Source: an uncultured Gardnerella sp.
Lineage (GTDB): Bacteria > Actinomycetota > Actinomycetes > Actinomycetales > Bifidobacteriaceae
Direction: 5' to 3'
Assembly: GCA_947252975.1 (NCBI GenBank)
Contig: CAMXWX010000007.1
Coordinates: 1-35,663, forward strand
DNA: 35,663 bases
Below are positions 1 through 9,232 of the stretch, one piece after another. The notes beneath the pieces were generated by a model, which was not told the origin of the DNA, searched no databases, and was given only the letters and a program-made list of their open reading frames with translations. Position 1 is the first letter of the stretch, and each line of letters starts with the position of its first letter. A program made the position numbers and the translations under genes.

Positions 1-1
1 A

Positions 2-115
2 GGAATTGTAAATCCTGAAAATGGAACTATTCACGATCCACAAACAGGACAATACGTTGGCTTTGCAGACAAGTATGCAAACAATGTACTTTGCGCTGTG
101 CCTAGAAAAAAGTAA
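2..115 (+). CDS. C-terminal end of an unidentified protein (cut by left edge)
   Basis: An open frame enters from the left edge and runs 37 codons to a TAA stop at 113-115. The peptide contains Asn/Pro/Gly-rich turns and ends in a basic tail (PRKK). No domain can be recognised from so little sequence, so no function is proposed. It lies on the same strand as the LytR-type gene that follows, about 110 bases away. Being open to the edge is its main support; a chance frame of this length is possible. Confidence 0.5.
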   Translation, partial: GIVNPENGTIHDPQTGQYVGFADKYANNVLCAVPRKK

Positions 116-135
116 ACAATTAAGCAAGATGTAAT

Positions 136-185
136 CTATGAATATTAATGTACGAGCATAAAATTTATATATTATATATTCATAG
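136..185. repeat. Perfect 10-bp inverted repeat upstream of the LCP gene
   Basis: CTATGAATAT at 136-145 is repeated as its exact reverse complement ATATTCATAG at 176-185, with a 30-base AT-rich spacer. It lies between the end of the upstream partial gene and the start of the LytR-CpsA-Psr gene. It could be a weak terminator stem or an operator, but there is no T-tract, and AT-rich sequence makes chance palindromes fairly likely. Confidence 0.35.
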
Positions 186-227
186 TCATTGAAGATATAT
201 GGCGCATATGCTTATTTTGGAGGATGC

Positions 228-1526
228 ATGAATTCGAGATTGTATGAGGACCCTTCTGAAGATAATATAAACCCACCTATCTTCACTCCTTCTCATAATA
301 ACGATTCATCTAACTCAAACGTGCCTCCTAGTTTCACTCCAAAACGCGTAAAAAGAGGCAAAATAGAGTCTAATGCGCTTCCATCACAAGCGCCGTCTTT
401 TGCGCCTACAACTCAAAGAACAAGAATCTTAAAAAGTCCAGAACAATGTTCTTCTAGACCTGTTTCTTACACATCGCAATTGCAACCAAGACCAGCACCG
501 CGCACAAGTTCTATTTCACAAATGCGTATTCCAACAACTATAAATAAAGCAGTTGGAAGTGCAGCAAAAATACTACCGCACAAACCGCACAGAATTTTAC
601 ATGCATTTATTGCATTTTTTGTTGTTCTGGCAGTAGGTGTAACTGGTTTTGGGGTATATTCATGGAACTGGGTTGACTCAAGAATTAACCGCACTACTTG
701 GCTTACTAATACTCCTAGCACTCAAGGCAAAGCATGGCTTATTCTTGGTTCTGATCAAAGAGAAGGCGAAGAAGCTAAAGAGATAACAGGATTTAGAACA
801 GATACTATTCTTGTATTGACAAAGCCGAGCAATGGTCACAGCTCTCTAATTTCTATTCCTCGAGATTCTCTTGTTTCTTTAAATGGCGAACAAGTAAAAA
901 TTAATAGCGTTGCGCAAGCAGCTGGAAATAAAGCATTAACAGCAGCAATAGAAAAAATTACAGGTCATCGCATTGACCATGTTGCAGAAATACGTTTTGG
1001 CGGTCTTACTAATGTTGTTAACGCTATAGACGGCATTGATTTATGCTACAACCGTACCGTAAGCGATAAGTTTAGCGGGTTAAATTGGACTTCTGGATGC
1101 CATCACGTTGATGGGAATACAGCGTTAGCATTTTCGCGAATGCGATACGCAGATCCAGAATCTGATTTTGGACGAGCTGCACGTCAACGAATGGTTATTG
1201 CAGCTATTATGAAAAAAGCTTTAGATCACAATACATTATTGAATTTTGGAAAAGTAAAAAAGCTTGCTGAAACGGGACTTGCTTCAGTTATTTTTGACGA
1301 GAAAACCAATCCAGGAACATTATGGGAAATGGCTCAAGCATTCAAAGAAGCAACTGGACCGTCAGGCATATCTGGAACAGTATATTGGACGAATCCTGAC
1401 TATCAAGTTCCAGGAGTTGGTTCATCTGTGCTTCTCGATGATGCTAAAAACTTAGATTTATTCAACCAACTTGCATCAGGCACTCATAAACCTGGATCAG
1501 TTGGAACTCTTGCGGAGCAACAATAA
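228..1526 (+). CDS. LytR-CpsA-Psr (LCP) family cell-wall polymer ligase
   Basis: Proteins of this family transfer undecaprenyl-phosphate-linked glycopolymers onto peptidoglycan outside the membrane. The product (432 aa from the ATG at 228) has a long, Pro/Ser/Asn-rich, probably disordered cytoplasmic N-terminus of about 120 residues. One membrane segment follows near residues 123-146, and then the LCP domain at about 169-330. Visible family motifs are the LILGSD strand, GFRTDT, SIPRDS, and the RMRYADPESDFGRAARQR block that carries the conserved Arg/Asp residues for the polyprenyl-phosphate head group. The ATG at 228 is preferred because GGAGG (219-223) lies just upstream. An in-frame TTG at 189 would add 13 residues that do not look like part of the family. 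The natural operon partner may be the FtsK-like gene 130 bases downstream, but no terminator or promoter between them decides this. Confidence 0.9.
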   Translation: MNSRLYEDPSEDNINPPIFTPSHNNDSSNSNVPPSFTPKRVKRGKIESNALPSQAPSFAPTTQRTRILKSPEQCSSRPVSYTSQLQPRPAPRTSSISQMRIPTTINKAVGSAAKILPHKPHRILHAFIAFFVVLAVGVTGFGVYSWNWVDSRINRTTWLTNTPSTQGKAWLILGSDQREGEEAKEITGFRTDTILVLTKPSNGHSSLISIPRDSLVSLNGEQVKINSVAQAAGNKALTAAIEKITGHRIDHVAEIRFGGLTNVVNAIDGIDLCYNRTVSDKFSGLNWTSGCHHVDGNTALAFSRMRYADPESDFGRAARQRMVIAAIMKKALDHNTLLNFGKVKKLAETGLASVIFDEKTNPGTLWEMAQAFKEATGPSGISGTVYWTNPDYQVPGVGSSVLLDDAKNLDLFNQLASGTHKPGSVGTLAEQQ

Positions 1527-1656
1527 TTTCGAAGTATTGTTGTATAAGCAACACTTCAATTAGATACCATAACTTAGAAAGCACTAAACTCATATCTTTT
1601 AACCACAATCTTGCATAAGTATTGCACAAAAATCAAAAATATTGTCTCATACATTT

Positions 1657-3585
1657 ATGAGTAACAAATCTAATACAGGAATGTCTACAACTAAAGTACT
1701 TATGCATGTACAGATGGCAGCGAGTATAGTTCCCATATTCGCTCACATAGCATTGGCTATAATGGCATGGATGCAAAATAATTGGATGATGCTAACCATG
1801 ATTATTCCAAGCATTATGATGTACATAGCAAGTCTTATTCCACAAATTTTTCAATACATATCTGAGAAAAATTCTATTCAAAGTGTTCAACAAAATCAGC
1901 AAATTCAATTATTAAACACTACGCAATCGTCAAATAACTTAACTTATAATCAACAAACTATAGAAAGTTTGCCAGATACTATTACACCAGTAAGTTTAGA
2001 AACATTACTTATGAGAAGAAATGCAATTTCTAATACGCAACATCACTGGAAAGAAGTATTGCAAACATGGTTAAAAAATGCAGGAACATACGACACAAAA
2101 AACCAATCTAATAGTATGAAGGAAAATCTAAATACAAATATTTATAACTACTTACCTAATTCAAAAACTAAACACCTTATAGCTCCACTTGGAATAAGCA
2201 ATAATGGATACTGCTATTTAGATTTAATTAACAATGGACCACATGCTTTAGTTGCTGGAACAACTGGTTCTGGTAAATCAGTACTTCTTACGACTTGGTG
2301 TTTAGCTTTGGCTTTTCAATACGGCCCACAGCAGCTACGGTTTGTTTTTATGGATTTTAAAGGAGGAGCAACTTTTGACATACTATCTAAACTCCCACAT
2401 GCTATGGGAAACGTAGGAGATTTAAATCTTAAACACGCAATACGCGCTCTAAAAGGTCTCGAACTAGAACTAGATAGACGAGAAAGACTAGTAGCTCATC
2501 ATGGGTGTAATAATATTGCACAAGTAACTCCAGCTGAGCCTTCATTGCTTATTGTTATTGACGAATTTCATGCTTTAAAAGATCAACTTCCCGACTACAT
2601 GCCTCGTCTTATACGAATTGCATCAGTAGGCAGATCTTTGGGAATGCATATTATTGCTGGAACTCAAAATCCACTCGTACAAGTAAGCGCAGATATGAAA
2701 GCTAATATTTCTATTAATATTTGCTTGAGAGTTAGAGACGGAATGCAATCGCAAGAATTATTAGGAACAGCGCATGCAGCTAGAATAAGCCCAAATACAC
2801 CAGGAGCCGCATATTACAATATTGGAGAAGGAGTAGCTGCTTTGCGATGTGCTCAAAGCAGCAATCCTGCACATTTAGTACGAGCAATACAGTTAGCTGG
2901 TAGATTCTGCCATCATGATCATTCTCCAGAATTATTTAGCAAACCATTGCCGTCGATTCTTTCATCAAAACAACTTGCAGAGTATTCAAATAATTACAAA
3001 TACAAAAATTCGGAGCAAAAAATATCTCAAAGTTTACGTACTCAAGAATTTCATACGAAGCATATTATTATTGGTTTGCAAGACGATACCATACACTTAT
3101 ATCCTGCTCTATTACCAATTCACCTTGGAAATATCGCTGTTATTGGAAGTAGAAAACAAGGCAAAACAACAATATTAAAAATAATTTCTAAAACTTTAAA
3201 CCTGCCAATATATTCAGGAAAATCACTATACGAACAAAACATTAATAACATTTACAACGAAAATACGCCAATCATTATTGACGATGCGGATGAATTGCTT
3301 GATCCGCTAAATACGAGACAAACTGCTATTGCTTTTCAAAAAAGATTAAATAGTAAACAATGCCCAGTTATTATGAGCACTAGCACTTCTCGCTACTTAC
3401 GTTTACCTGAGCAAGCACCAGTGAGGATAATATTCCCAACAGGAGATATTGGCACAGATACAATGCTTGGAATACCTTCTGCTTTATCTAAAAGTTTTGA
3501 TATTGAAGACTATCAACTTCCAGGACGATGTGTTTTAATCACTCCAGGATCAGCAAGTTTAACCCAAATAGTGCACCTAGAATAA
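1657..3585 (+). CDS. FtsK/SpoIIIE (EssC/EccC-like) membrane ATPase with two P-loop domains
   Basis: This protein of about 642 aa resembles the ATPase part of type VII secretion motors (EssC/EccC) more than a DNA translocase. Two hydrophobic segments lie in the first 75 residues. A first, canonical ATPase domain has Walker A GTTGSGKS (residues 206-213 counting from the TTG at 1642), the DFKGGATF and LPHAMGNVGDL signatures of the family, and Walker B LLIVIDEF near 302-309. A second, more divergent domain has a P-loop GSRKQGKT (502-509) and Walker B IIIDDADELL. No FHA domain and no winged-helix gamma domain are visible. FtsK proper would have four membrane segments and the gamma domain, so a role in chromosome segregation is not supported. 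The start is uncertain: TTG 1642, ATG 1657 and ATG 1681 are all in frame and none has a good ribosome-binding site. The gene converges on whiB with only 7 bases between the stop codons. Confidence 0.8.
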   Translation: MSNKSNTGMSTTKVLMHVQMAASIVPIFAHIALAIMAWMQNNWMMLTMIIPSIMMYIASLIPQIFQYISEKNSIQSVQQNQQIQLLNTTQSSNNLTYNQQTIESLPDTITPVSLETLLMRRNAISNTQHHWKEVLQTWLKNAGTYDTKNQSNSMKENLNTNIYNYLPNSKTKHLIAPLGISNNGYCYLDLINNGPHALVAGTTGSGKSVLLTTWCLALAFQYGPQQLRFVFMDFKGGATFDILSKLPHAMGNVGDLNLKHAIRALKGLELELDRRERLVAHHGCNNIAQVTPAEPSLLIVIDEFHALKDQLPDYMPRLIRIASVGRSLGMHIIAGTQNPLVQVSADMKANISINICLRVRDGMQSQELLGTAHAARISPNTPGAAYYNIGEGVAALRCAQSSNPAHLVRAIQLAGRFCHHDHSPELFSKPLPSILSSKQLAEYSNNYKYKNSEQKISQSLRTQEFHTKHIIIGLQDDTIHLYPALLPIHLGNIAVIGSRKQGKTTILKIISKTLNLPIYSGKSLYEQNINNIYNENTPIIIDDADELLDPLNTRQTAIAFQKRLNSKQCPVIMSTSTSRYLRLPEQAPVRIIFPTGDIGTDTMLGIPSALSKSFDIEDYQLPGRCVLITPGSASLTQIVHLE

Positions 3586-3592
3586 AATTTAT

Positions 3593-3865
3593 TCATAGTG
3601 ACGCATCTTGACTTTTACGTGCGCGCATTGCTCTACGCTTTAGAGTTCTACGCTCATCCTCGCTTAATCCTCCCCACACACCGTAATCTTGGTTAGTTTC
3701 TAATGCGCATTTTAAGCACTCTGTTGCAACATCACATGAGCGACATACTGCTTTTGCTTCTTCAAGCTGTTGAACTGCTGTACCAGCACTGCCAAGAGGA
3801 AAGAACAGTTCAGGATCTTTGTCACTACATGCTGCTGTTGTGCGCCAATCAAACGAGTTGCTCAT
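3593..3865 (-). CDS. whiB1: WhiB-family iron-sulfur transcription factor, WhiB1-like
   Basis: Small (90 aa) actinobacterial regulator that binds a [4Fe-4S] cluster and works with the primary sigma factor. The four cluster cysteines are C13, C41, C44 and C50 (C...CxxCx5C), followed by the family turn GVWGG at 62-66 and a basic C-terminal tail (KRRAMRARK). The run DPELFFP and the C-terminal SEDERR...KRR closely follow what I recall of M. tuberculosis WhiB1. The pairing with the pdtaS homologue directly upstream on the same strand also matches the mycobacterial whiB1 neighbourhood. An additional cysteine, C53, lies beside the cluster ligands. The ATG at 3865 is preceded by GAGG about 10 bases upstream. 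WhiB1 senses nitric oxide through its cluster in mycobacteria; whether this one does is inference. Confidence 0.93.
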   Translation of the reverse strand: MSNSFDWRTTAACSDKDPELFFPLGSAGTAVQQLEEAKAVCRSCDVATECLKCALETNQDYGVWGGLSEDERRTLKRRAMRARKSQDASL

Positions 3866-4001
3866 GAATTATTATCCTCATTTCTTACCTACAACGGTGA
3901 GCTTTAGAAGTTCCCCTGAATGTAAGGAAATCATGAAAAGAAAGTTTTTTCAAGGTATTTTGCATCTTTATTAGCAATTTTAATTGTTCCTATACTTTTT
4001 A

Positions 4002-4024
4002 CACTAAATGTATAACATTTAATG
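4002..4024 (-). terminator. Possible weak hairpin after pdtaS
   Basis: CACTAAATGT and ACATTTAATG form a 10-bp stem (one G-U pair) around a 3-base loop, 28 bases past the pdtaS stop. On the minus strand it is followed by TAAAAAGTA rather than a T-tract, so if it terminates transcription it does so weakly. A T-run precedes it on the plus strand, which does not help either direction. Confidence 0.3.
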
Positions 4025-4051
4025 CACGTTGGAAAACAATTTTTACTAAAG

Positions 4052-5536
4052 CTACTCAATACCAGATACGCGCAATTTAATGTCTAACACTACCCTAGTT
4101 CCGCCTTCTCTTCGAGGAGACCAACGAACTGTACCACCAAAATCGTTAGTGACAAATGTGTTTATGATCTGCGTTCCAAGGCCAGAGCCAGATGGTTTAG
4201 CCATTCCATGAGAAGACTCGCTATCTATACCATCTCCATCATCTTCAACGACAATATTAAGATTGTCTCCGCCCCTACCAACTGCAATACGAATATGACC
4301 TTTTTCACGACCTTCAAAACCATGTTCAACTGCATTCGTCACTAACTCAGTTAAAACAAGAGATAATGGTGTAGCATCCTGAGCTGCTAATCTGCCAAAT
4401 TTTCCAACAAAATCAATATCAATATTTTGATTCTGAGACGCCAACTCAATTGACATCTTCAACAAACTCGAAATAACTTTGTCAAAATCAACAATTTCGT
4501 CAGCAGTTTGACTCAAGCCTTCATGAACTAGTGCTATAGTTTGCACACGACGTTGAGCTTCCTCAAGTTCTTTTCTAACTTCAATAGATTTTGTTTTACG
4601 GGCTTGCAAACGCAAAAGAGCAGAAACAGCCTGTAAATTGTTTTTTACGCGATGATGTATTTCAGAAATAGTGGCATTCTTAGTGCGCAATTCTTGCTCA
4701 CGTCGCAAAACTTCAGTAACATCACGACATAACACTACAGCTCCAACACGATTATTTGGACCCCACAGAGGCAAGGAGCGCATGGAAACTATAGAATGGT
4801 TCGCTTCAAGTTCACAATCTACATCAGCTTTTCCAGTTAATACAAGAGGTAAACTTTCGGGAACATTATCGTTTGTATGCAACAACCTAGTGCCAAATTC
4901 GCTTAAATATTCACCTTGCATAGTATTTAATCCACCGAGTCTGCGGAAACAACTAATGGCATTAGGGGAAGCATAACGAACTATTCCATCGTCTTCTAGC
5001 ACAATAAAACCATCGGATACTCGAGCATTATGTCGCTGATTTAATACAGATTCATGATATGGGAATTGTTCACGAGGAATCATGTCAAATAAAGTTTTAC
5101 CAGCATTGATACTTTCGGTTTCATAACGACCGTTAGATTCACGCGTTGCCAAATTAGTTTCGCGCATAACTAATCCGATGGTTTTACCCCTATGACGAAC
5201 TGGAGCGTAAACGTAGCATACAGTAGCTCTACCAATAGAACGTAAGGTTGAAGAGTGGAAACTTGTCTCAGATTTCATCGCCTCATTAAGCTCAGGTACT
5301 AAAGAATCATCTAATTTTTTACCTAACAAATCATCAGTACGCAAAGTAATAGCTGTTGAAGGACGACATTGTTCAGCAACAACATAATCACCGTCACCAT
5401 TTTGAATAATCAGCAGCAAATCTGCAAAACTCAAATCTGCAATAACCTGCCAATCGGCCACCAAATGATGAAGCCACTCACGATCACTGTCATTAAAATC
5501 AGGACGAGTAGCAAGAATGTTAGAAAAATCAGCCAT
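4052..5536 (-). CDS. pdtaS: PdtaS-type sensor histidine kinase (HisKA_2 family)
   Basis: Soluble two-component sensor kinase of 494 aa. It has an N-terminal GAF-like sensor region (about 1-150), a PAS domain (about 170-280), and a HisKA_2 dimerisation box EIHHRVKNNLQAV with the histidine pair at residues 294-295. The HATPase domain shows the N box (ELVTNAVEHGF), G1 box (EDDGDGID) and G2 box (GSGLGTQII). No membrane segments are seen, in line with cytoplasmic PdtaS. In mycobacteria the partner is the ANTAR-domain antiterminator PdtaR, which is not in this window. The ATG at 5536 is chosen although it lacks a clear ribosome-binding site. A TTG 20 codons upstream has GAGGAGGAG before it, but that purine run is one arm of the ldh terminator, so the extension is not credible. 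The kinase lies downstream of ldh on the same strand and upstream of whiB1. Confidence 0.9.
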   Translation of the reverse strand: MADFSNILATRPDFNDSDREWLHHLVADWQVIADLSFADLLLIIQNGDGDYVVAEQCRPSTAITLRTDDLLGKKLDDSLVPELNEAMKSETSFHSSTLRSIGRATVCYVYAPVRHRGKTIGLVMRETNLATRESNGRYETESINAGKTLFDMIPREQFPYHESVLNQRHNARVSDGFIVLEDDGIVRYASPNAISCFRRLGGLNTMQGEYLSEFGTRLLHTNDNVPESLPLVLTGKADVDCELEANHSIVSMRSLPLWGPNNRVGAVVLCRDVTEVLRREQELRTKNATISEIHHRVKNNLQAVSALLRLQARKTKSIEVRKELEEAQRRVQTIALVHEGLSQTADEIVDFDKVISSLLKMSIELASQNQNIDIDFVGKFGRLAAQDATPLSLVLTELVTNAVEHGFEGREKGHIRIAVGRGGDNLNIVVEDDGDGIDSESSHGMAKPSGSGLGTQIINTFVTNDFGGTVRWSPRREGGTRVVLDIKLRVSGIE

Positions 5537-5593
5537 AATGTAATAATATATCGAACTCACAGAAAATTCTGTGAGGCATGTTGTTGTTTTGAA

Positions 5594-5634
5594 CAAGAAA
5601 ACCGCTCCTCCTCAATTAAGAGAAGAAGCGGTTT
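5594..5634 (-). terminator. Rho-independent terminator of ldh
   Basis: On the minus strand a 15-bp stem (5620-5634 pairing with 5599-5613, two G-U pairs) closes a 6-base loop and is followed by TTTTCTTGTT. The G-U pairs only form in the minus-strand RNA, so the element is directional. It sits 27 bases past the ldh stop codon and separates ldh from pdtaS. Confidence 0.85.
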
Positions 5635-5660
5635 AATAATTTATAAATTATTCTTTAAAA

Positions 5661-6647
<987 letters not shown>

Positions 6648-6766
6648 CTATCACACCCTTATAAGCACACAAAATACCACGATTTATGCATTACTAAGGG
6701 CTGCTCTCACATTAAGAGCTTTTGGTATGAACACCTTTACTCTAATCGCACCACCGGAATTTATTA

Positions 6767-8305
6767 TTACAATGCTACTTTCATAAGTTTTGCAGCTAAC
6801 GATGGTCCGACCCAAGCAATAAGTTCAACCCCAGAATCTACATATTCTGCCTTTTCAACTACACCATTTTCACGAACTTTTGATAATAATCCACCAAACT
6901 CGTACGGCAAAGTTACATCTACACGAACACGAGGAGACGGTAACAATTCTTCTAAACGATTGCGCAATATTTGTAAATTTTCGCCACTGAATGCAGAAAC
7001 AATAACAGCATCAGGATAAAGAGAAGAAAAACGTTCTCGCGCAGCATCACTCATCATGTCTGATTTATTCAATGCCATAATTTGAGGTATATCTTCTACA
7101 CCAGAAATATTAGCGAGAACTTCGTTTACTGCATTAATTTGCGAAATAGGATCTGGATGCGAACCGTCAACTACGTGCAAAATAACGTCTGCTTGTCCAA
7201 CTTCTTCCAAAGTGGATTTAAATGCTTCAACTAATTGAGTTGGAAGTCTGCGAACAAAACCAACAGTATCTACCAAAGTATAGCTTCTACCATCTTGAGT
7301 TTGAGAACGACGTACTGCAGTATCAAGAGTTGCAAACAGTGCATTTTCTACTAATTCTTGTGAACCAGTAAGACGATTTATAATAGACGACTTGCCAGCA
7401 TTCGTATATCCAACAACAGCTACAGTTGGAATATCTTGTCGTCTACGAGAACCGCGTTTTACATCGCGCGCAGGTGCCATATTTGCAATATCGTGGCGAA
7501 GTTTAGAAATACGATTTCGAATAGCTCGACGATCCATTTCGATTTTAGTTTCGCCAGGACCTCTAGAACCAATACCAGCATCTCCTGCAGCTCTACCACC
7601 AGCCTGCCTAGAAAGAGCAGCACCCCAGCCTCTTAACCTAGGTAGCATATATTGCAATTGAGCAAGCTCAACTTGAGCTTTACCTTCACGGCTTGTAGCG
7701 TGCTGAGCAAAAATATCCAAAATAACAGCAGTGCGATCGACAACCTTAACTTTGGTTGCATCTTCTAAAGCTCTACGCTGGCTAGGTGGTAAATCATCAT
7801 CAACAATAATCGTATCTGCATCATGTTGAGCAACTACTGCTGCAAGCTCACGCGCTTTACCTGAACCAACATAAGTTGCAGCATCTGGCCTATATCTTTG
7901 TTGCAACATGCCATCACAAACAACAGCACCAGCAGTCTGTGCCAACGCTGCAAGCTCACGCAACGATTCTTCAGCTTGAGCAAGAGTTCCTTTTGCACTA
8001 GACCACACTCCTACTAGCACAACGCGCTCAAGACGAAGCTTTCTATACTCAACCTCGGTAACATCTTGTAATTCACCAAGACCAGCTACACGCTTTAAAG
8101 CATTACGAGACTCACGCTCCTGCCAAGCTTCATCATGCTTTTCACTGTCAGAAGTAGTGTCTAGAAGCACATCCGAATGAGCATAAAGCACTGCATTATT
8201 GGTGAGATTATGCTCATTCATATTATTAGAATCATTTTCGAGGGAGGAAAGATCGTTTGAATTAAGCACATCATCTCGCCCGGATACCACATTACTATCC
8301 GCCAA
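6767..8305 (-). CDS. hflX: GTPase HflX
   Basis: Ribosome-associated GTPase that splits or rescues stalled 70S ribosomes under stress. The protein is 512 aa. The first ~75 residues are a polar Asn/Ser/Asp-rich extension. The HflX N-terminal domain follows (ERVVLVGVW, DAATYVGSGKARELA, VDDDLPPSQRRALED), then a glycine-rich linker (RGPGETKIEMDRR), and the G domain with G1 GYTNAGKSS, G3 DTVGFVRRLP and G4 NKSD. It starts at a TTG (8305) preceded by GAGGAGGG 4-5 bases upstream, a strong site that supports the rare start codon. It is divergent from the methyltransferase gene across 180 bases. Confidence 0.93.
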   Translation of the reverse strand: MADSNVVSGRDDVLNSNDLSSLENDSNNMNEHNLTNNAVLYAHSDVLLDTTSDSEKHDEAWQERESRNALKRVAGLGELQDVTEVEYRKLRLERVVLVGVWSSAKGTLAQAEESLRELAALAQTAGAVVCDGMLQQRYRPDAATYVGSGKARELAAVVAQHDADTIIVDDDLPPSQRRALEDATKVKVVDRTAVILDIFAQHATSREGKAQVELAQLQYMLPRLRGWGAALSRQAGGRAAGDAGIGSRGPGETKIEMDRRAIRNRISKLRHDIANMAPARDVKRGSRRRQDIPTVAVVGYTNAGKSSIINRLTGSQELVENALFATLDTAVRRSQTQDGRSYTLVDTVGFVRRLPTQLVEAFKSTLEEVGQADVILHVVDGSHPDPISQINAVNEVLANISGVEDIPQIMALNKSDMMSDAARERFSSLYPDAVIVSAFSGENLQILRNRLEELLPSPRVRVDVTLPYEFGGLLSKVRENGVVEKAEYVDSGVELIAWVGPSLAAKLMKVAL

Positions 8306-8485
8306 CTGTCCCTCCTCTATTTCATTGTAAATAGCGTTTTACAACGTTTGTCTTATTATGGTGACTTGAGACGACAATATATGAACACAACCTATATGTA
8401 TGATATGTAAATAAAGATACAATAGTAAAAAGTATATTAATAAATTTAAATTTATAGGCGAAATACGGTATTTTTGAGCGAGATC

Positions 8486-9187
8486 ATGGAAAGTCATCAA
8501 CAATTTAAACAATACGATAAAACCAAATCACCAAAATCAGAAAAAACGCAAAAAATCAGTGGCGAACAATACTTTTCTGCAACACCATCATCTTGCGATG
8601 AGCGAAGAACGTTACATGTAACTTTGAGAAATCATGAAACTGTTATACAAGTCTCAAACGGAGTATTCAGTGCTTCTAAGCTTGATCTAGGCACGTCTGT
8701 GCTACTAAAACATGCTCCAAAACCACCAGAAAATGGCAAATTCCTTGATATTGGATGCGGATGGGGTCCTATAAGCATTGCAATGGGCTTAGAATCTCCA
8801 GAAGCTGAAATTGTAGCTGTAGATGTAAATGAGCGAGCGCTAGAGCTTACTGAACTAAACGCAAAAAACGCTGGCTTAAAGCATATTCGCACTTCTTTAG
8901 TAGATGACGCTTTAAAAGAAAATAATACTTTGGAATTTAATAATTTTGATCTCATATGGTCCAATCCCCCAATTCGCGTTGGAAAAGAAATGTTGCACGA
9001 CATTTTGATGACTTGGATTTCGCGTTTAAAAGTAGGAGGAGCAGCTTACTTAGTTGTGCAAAAAAATCTTGGCTCAGACTCACTTATTCCTTGGCTTGCT
9101 GAAAATCTTGGCGAAAACTACAACGTTGAAAAATATGCAAGCTCTAAAGGATACCGAATTATAGAAGTACTAAAAAGTAAGCACTAA
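8486..9187 (+). CDS. Small-domain (RsmC/RlmG-like) SAM-dependent methyltransferase
   Basis: Class I methyltransferase of 233 aa, probably modifying a guanine N2 in ribosomal RNA. It has an N-terminal EQYFSATP segment and VFS.SKLDLGTSVLL, typical of the 'MTS' family. The SAM-binding motif I is FLDIGCGWGPISIAM, an acidic VAVDVNERALEL follows, and the catalytic motif is SNPPIR. It has the length of the stand-alone catalytic domain, about two-thirds of E. coli RsmC. ATG 8486 is used; a TTG at 8474 is in frame and neither has a good ribosome-binding site. It is separated by 45 bases from hrpA on the same strand, so co-transcription is plausible, which would pair two RNA-acting proteins. Substrate position is not predictable from sequence alone. 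Confidence 0.85.
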   Translation: MESHQQFKQYDKTKSPKSEKTQKISGEQYFSATPSSCDERRTLHVTLRNHETVIQVSNGVFSASKLDLGTSVLLKHAPKPPENGKFLDIGCGWGPISIAMGLESPEAEIVAVDVNERALELTELNAKNAGLKHIRTSLVDDALKENNTLEFNNFDLIWSNPPIRVGKEMLHDILMTWISRLKVGGAAYLVVQKNLGSDSLIPWLAENLGENYNVEKYASSKGYRIIEVLKSKH

Positions 9188-9232
9188 AGAAGTACCAAAA
9201 AAGTAAAAAATTTACGAAAAGAAATATACACT

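Noticed and set aside
5537..5596. TTG-initiated N-terminal extension of pdtaS
   Set aside because: Its apparent ribosome-binding site (GAGGAGGAG) is the descending arm of the ldh terminator, and the added residues do not resemble the family.
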